From CAYZWU01 sp964482235 (lineage in GTDB: Bacteria > Planctomycetota > B15-G4 > CAYZWU01), in contig CAYZWU010000008.1 of NCBI GenBank assembly GCA_964482235.1, positions 1-64,000 on the forward strand: a stretch of DNA of 64,000 bases, written 5' to 3'. Shown here piece after piece: positions 61,608 through 64,000 of this stretch. Numbering within the stretch: position 1 is the first letter of the stretch; every line of letters begins with the position of its first letter. The notes below the pieces were generated by a model. It saw only the letters and a program-made list of their open reading frames with translations, searched no databases and was not told the DNA's origin. Both the position numbers and the translations under genes were made by a program.

Positions 61608-64000
61608 ATGACGGATAACGGTTCCGATTTCGATCGATGGTCGCGCGTCAAGGAGATCTTCGAGCAGGCGGTTTCGCTCGATCCCGATGAGCAGGCCGCC
61701 TTTCTCCACAAGGTCTGCGGCGGCGACGAGCTTCTCCGGGCCGATGTGGACGAACTGATCCGGTCCGATCAGGAGACGGACGATTTCCTCGAAAGCGCCG
61801 CGATCCCTTCCACCGGGTGGGAGGCCTCGGGCCAGAAGCTCGTCGGCACCCGCATCGGCAAGTACAGGATCGTGCGCATCATCTCGTCGGGAGGGATGGG
61901 GATCGTGTACGAGGCGATCCAGGAGCAGCCCCGCAGGACCGTGGCGATCAAGGTGATGAAGGAGGGCATCGCCAACCAGTCGTCCCTGCGCCGGTTCGAG
62001 TATGAGGCGCAGATCCTGGCACGCCTCAGGCATCCCGGGATCGCCCACGTGATCGAGGCGGGAACCCATCAGGCGGAAGGGCTCTTCGAAGTCCCCTACT
62101 TCGTGATGGAGTACATTCCCGATGCCATGCCCCTCACCGACTACGCCTTGTCGAGGGAGATGACGACGCGCCAGAGGATCGACCTGTTCATGCAGGCCTG
62201 CGAGGCGGTCTACCACGGGCACCAGAAAGGGGTCATCCACCGCGATCTCAAGCCGGGCAACATCCTCGTGGACGGTCAGGGCCAGGTCAAGATCATCGAT
62301 TTCGGCGTGGCTCGCGCCACCGATTCGGACGTCACGATCACCCGGGCCCAGACCGACGTGAGCCTTCTCATGGGGACGGTGCAGTACATGTCGCCCGAGC
62401 AGTGCGCGGCCGATCCCCACGATCTCGACACGCGGAGCGATGTCTACGCGCTCGGCGTGGTCCTCTACGAGCTCCTTTGCGAGCAGCTGCCCTACGATGT
62501 CAGGCAGGCAGCGATCTTCGAGGCCACGCGCCTGATCCGCGAAGAACCGCCCAAGAGACCGTCGACGGTCAATCGCGCCCTGCGGGGCGACATCGAGACG
62601 ATCGTGCTCAAGGCTCTGGAGAAGGAACGCGAGCACCGCTACCAGACGGTGAACACCTTTTCCTCGGACCTGCGCCGATTTCTCAACAACGAGGTGATCC
62701 TGGCACGGCCGGCGGGTCCCGCGATGAGGCTCTGGAAGACGGTGAAACGGAATCCGGTACTCAGCGCCGCCCTGTCCGCCGCATTCCTCTTCCTGCTGGC
62801 TTTCCTCCTCTACGAGACCTTGTGGTCCATTCCCCGGCTCAGGGAGGAGCGCGACAGGGTCGTGAAGGCCGGAAGGGATGCCAGGGAGCAGCGCCAGGCA
62901 GCGCTCGACGCCCTGGAGGAGCTGGAGACGGAAGCCGGCACGACTGGCGACCTCAACGATTTCCTCCTGGAAATGCTCAGTTCGGCCGATCCTTACTGCT
63001 CGGGCCAGGAGGTCGATCTCCGGCAGATCCTGGACAACGCCTCGGAGAGGATCGAGGGGCGGTTCCGGGACCGGCCTGTGGTCGAGGCATCGCTCAGGTT
63101 CAGCATGGGCAGCATCTACACCAACTGCGGCTGTTACGAGGCCGCGGAAAAGCAGCTGAGAAGAGCGCTCGAGCTCGGCCGGCAGCACTTCGATCCGGAA
63201 GACAAGCGACTTTACGACATCATTCATGCACTCTCCGTGGCTCTGATCGAGCGGGGTCGATTGGAGGAGGCTGATCCGTACTGCAGGGAGGCGCTCGACG
63301 GCTGCCGTCACTTGCTGGGAGATGATGATCTCCTCACGATCAGCTGCAAGAACAGCCTGGCTTCCCGGTACAGGGATGCCGGCCTCTTCCAGAAAGCCGA
63401 GATTCTGTTTCTCGAGTGCATGGAATCCCTGGAACAGGCCTGCGAGGAGACGAAGAGTGACTACAATTTCCTGCCGTTGAAGATCGGCGTCCTCACCAAC
63501 ATTGCCCACAACTACCACGAACAGGCACGAATGGACGAGGCGGAACGATTGTACATCGAGGTTCTCGATCTCTGCCGGTCCTCGATGCAGAGGGATAACC
63601 CCGCCTTCTTGCGTTCCCTGAACAACCTGGCCGTGCTCTACGAGCACCAGGGCCGTTACGATAAATCGGAGCCGCTCCTGATGGAGGCTCTCGATAGAAG
63701 GCGTCGTGTCCAGGGCGACGATCATCCCGACACCCTCACCACCATGGGGAACCTGGGCTGTCTCTACCGGGGGATGAAACGCCTGGATGAAGCCGAGGCA
63801 ACTTTCCGTGAGGCCCTCGACATCAGGCGGAAGACCGGCATGGGGGGGCAGCTCGGCACTCTCATCTGCATGGTCAACCTGGCAGGCGTCTACACGGACC
63901 TCGGCCGTTTCGAGGAGGCTTCGGAGCTTCACCGGTCGGCGATCGAGCAAGGCCGGCTGATCCTGAACGACAACCACCCGAAGCTGCTCTCCTTCATGAA
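61608..64000 (+). CDS. Ser/Thr protein kinase with TPR repeats, cut by the window end
   Basis: At least 797 residues; no stop before 64000. Residues 1-80 are a short acidic helical region typical of such kinases in Acidobacteria and Planctomycetes. The kinase domain (about 85-365) has SSGGMG, K115 in VAIKVMK, HRDLKPGN with D213, and DFG at D231, so it is probably active. One membrane helix at about 384-406 (LSAALSAAFLFLLAFLLY) is followed by a coiled stretch and at least six kinesin-light-chain-type TPRs of about 42 residues (TLTTMGNLGCLYRGMKRLDE). It should sense envelope or protein signals through the TPR part. It lies nine bases behind the YhaN-like gene and probably in the same operon. 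Confidence 0.92.
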   Translation, partial: MTDNGSDFDRWSRVKEIFEQAVSLDPDEQAAFLHKVCGGDELLRADVDELIRSDQETDDFLESAAIPSTGWEASGQKLVGTRIGKYRIVRIISSGGMGIVYEAIQEQPRRTVAIKVMKEGIANQSSLRRFEYEAQILARLRHPGIAHVIEAGTHQAEGLFEVPYFVMEYIPDAMPLTDYALSREMTTRQRIDLFMQACEAVYHGHQKGVIHRDLKPGNILVDGQGQVKIIDFGVARATDSDVTITRAQTDVSLLMGTVQYMSPEQCAADPHDLDTRSDVYALGVVLYELLCEQLPYDVRQAAIFEATRLIREEPPKRPSTVNRALRGDIETIVLKALEKEREHRYQTVNTFSSDLRRFLNNEVILARPAGPAMRLWKTVKRNPVLSAALSAAFLFLLAFLLYETLWSIPRLREERDRVVKAGRDAREQRQAALDALEELETEAGTTGDLNDFLLEMLSSADPYCSGQEVDLRQILDNASERIEGRFRDRPVVEASLRFSMGSIYTNCGCYEAAEKQLRRALELGRQHFDPEDKRLYDIIHALSVALIERGRLEEADPYCREALDGCRHLLGDDDLLTISCKNSLASRYRDAGLFQKAEILFLECMESLEQACEETKSDYNFLPLKIGVLTNIAHNYHEQARMDEAERLYIEVLDLCRSSMQRDNPAFLRSLNNLAVLYEHQGRYDKSEPLLMEALDRRRRVQGDDHPDTLTTMGNLGCLYRGMKRLDEAEATFREALDIRRKTGMGGQLGTLICMVNLAGVYTDLGRFEEASELHRSAIEQGRLILNDNHPKLLSFM

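Overview
The window is high-GC bacterial chromosomal DNA, densely coded on both strands. No phylum is proved by the sequence alone. Several traits suggest Planctomycetota or a related PVC-like lineage: a GreA-domain protein with a very long N-terminal region, a Ser/Thr kinase with TPR repeats, a Tat-exported sulfatase, many large secreted proteins of unknown function, and a PQQ-type sugar dehydrogenase with an added C-terminal domain. I read this as a metagenome-like genome from an uncultured Gram-negative. Phages, complete insertion sequences, CRISPR arrays and rRNA genes were not seen.

Layout. 1-338 holds three strong hairpins and no gene. 339-5312 carries housekeeping and small genes: a Mut7-C RNase-like protein, a Nif3-like metal protein, a secreted unknown, a DNPH1-like nucleotide N-glycosidase and an AI-2E/PerM exporter. 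5397-11634 is a translationally coupled signalling operon: a sigma-54 response regulator followed by two paralogous lipoproteins that join an extracytoplasmic FG-GAP propeller to a cytoplasmic kinase-like ATPase domain. A terminator, a promoter and a candidate structured leader/small RNA (11754-11928) precede a Memo-family gene. HyuA, PlsY and GpsA follow.

The most striking block is 17347-30137: eight consecutive exported amidohydrolase-superfamily genes (nine domains). Only one has a full set of expected metal ligands. A perfect 31-bp inverted repeat closes the array.

30346-35371 holds the GreA-like gene, a degenerate hybrid kinase, tRNA-Pro(GGG) with its own promoter and terminator, and a weakly coding stretch behind the tRNA. 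35372-49272 is mixed: sugar dehydrogenase, Ada-like repair regulator, secreted sialidase-like protein, a frameshifted GH43-like/GH29 gene, SHOCT lipoprotein, AbgT transporter with an internal triplication, TPR protein, and a Fur/PerR regulator behind a clear promoter and palindromic operator. 49372-64000 has two large secreted unknowns, a membrane protein, a sulfatase, and a three-gene run of SbcD/YhaO-like nuclease, SbcC/YhaN-like ATPase and a Ser/Thr kinase cut by the window edge.

How genes work together: PlsY and GpsA supply consecutive steps of glycerolipid synthesis. The response regulator and its two sensors probably form one pathway. The YhaO/YhaN pair is a DNA-end-processing complex. 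The amidohydrolase array probably acts as a set of envelope proteins around one competent hydrolase.
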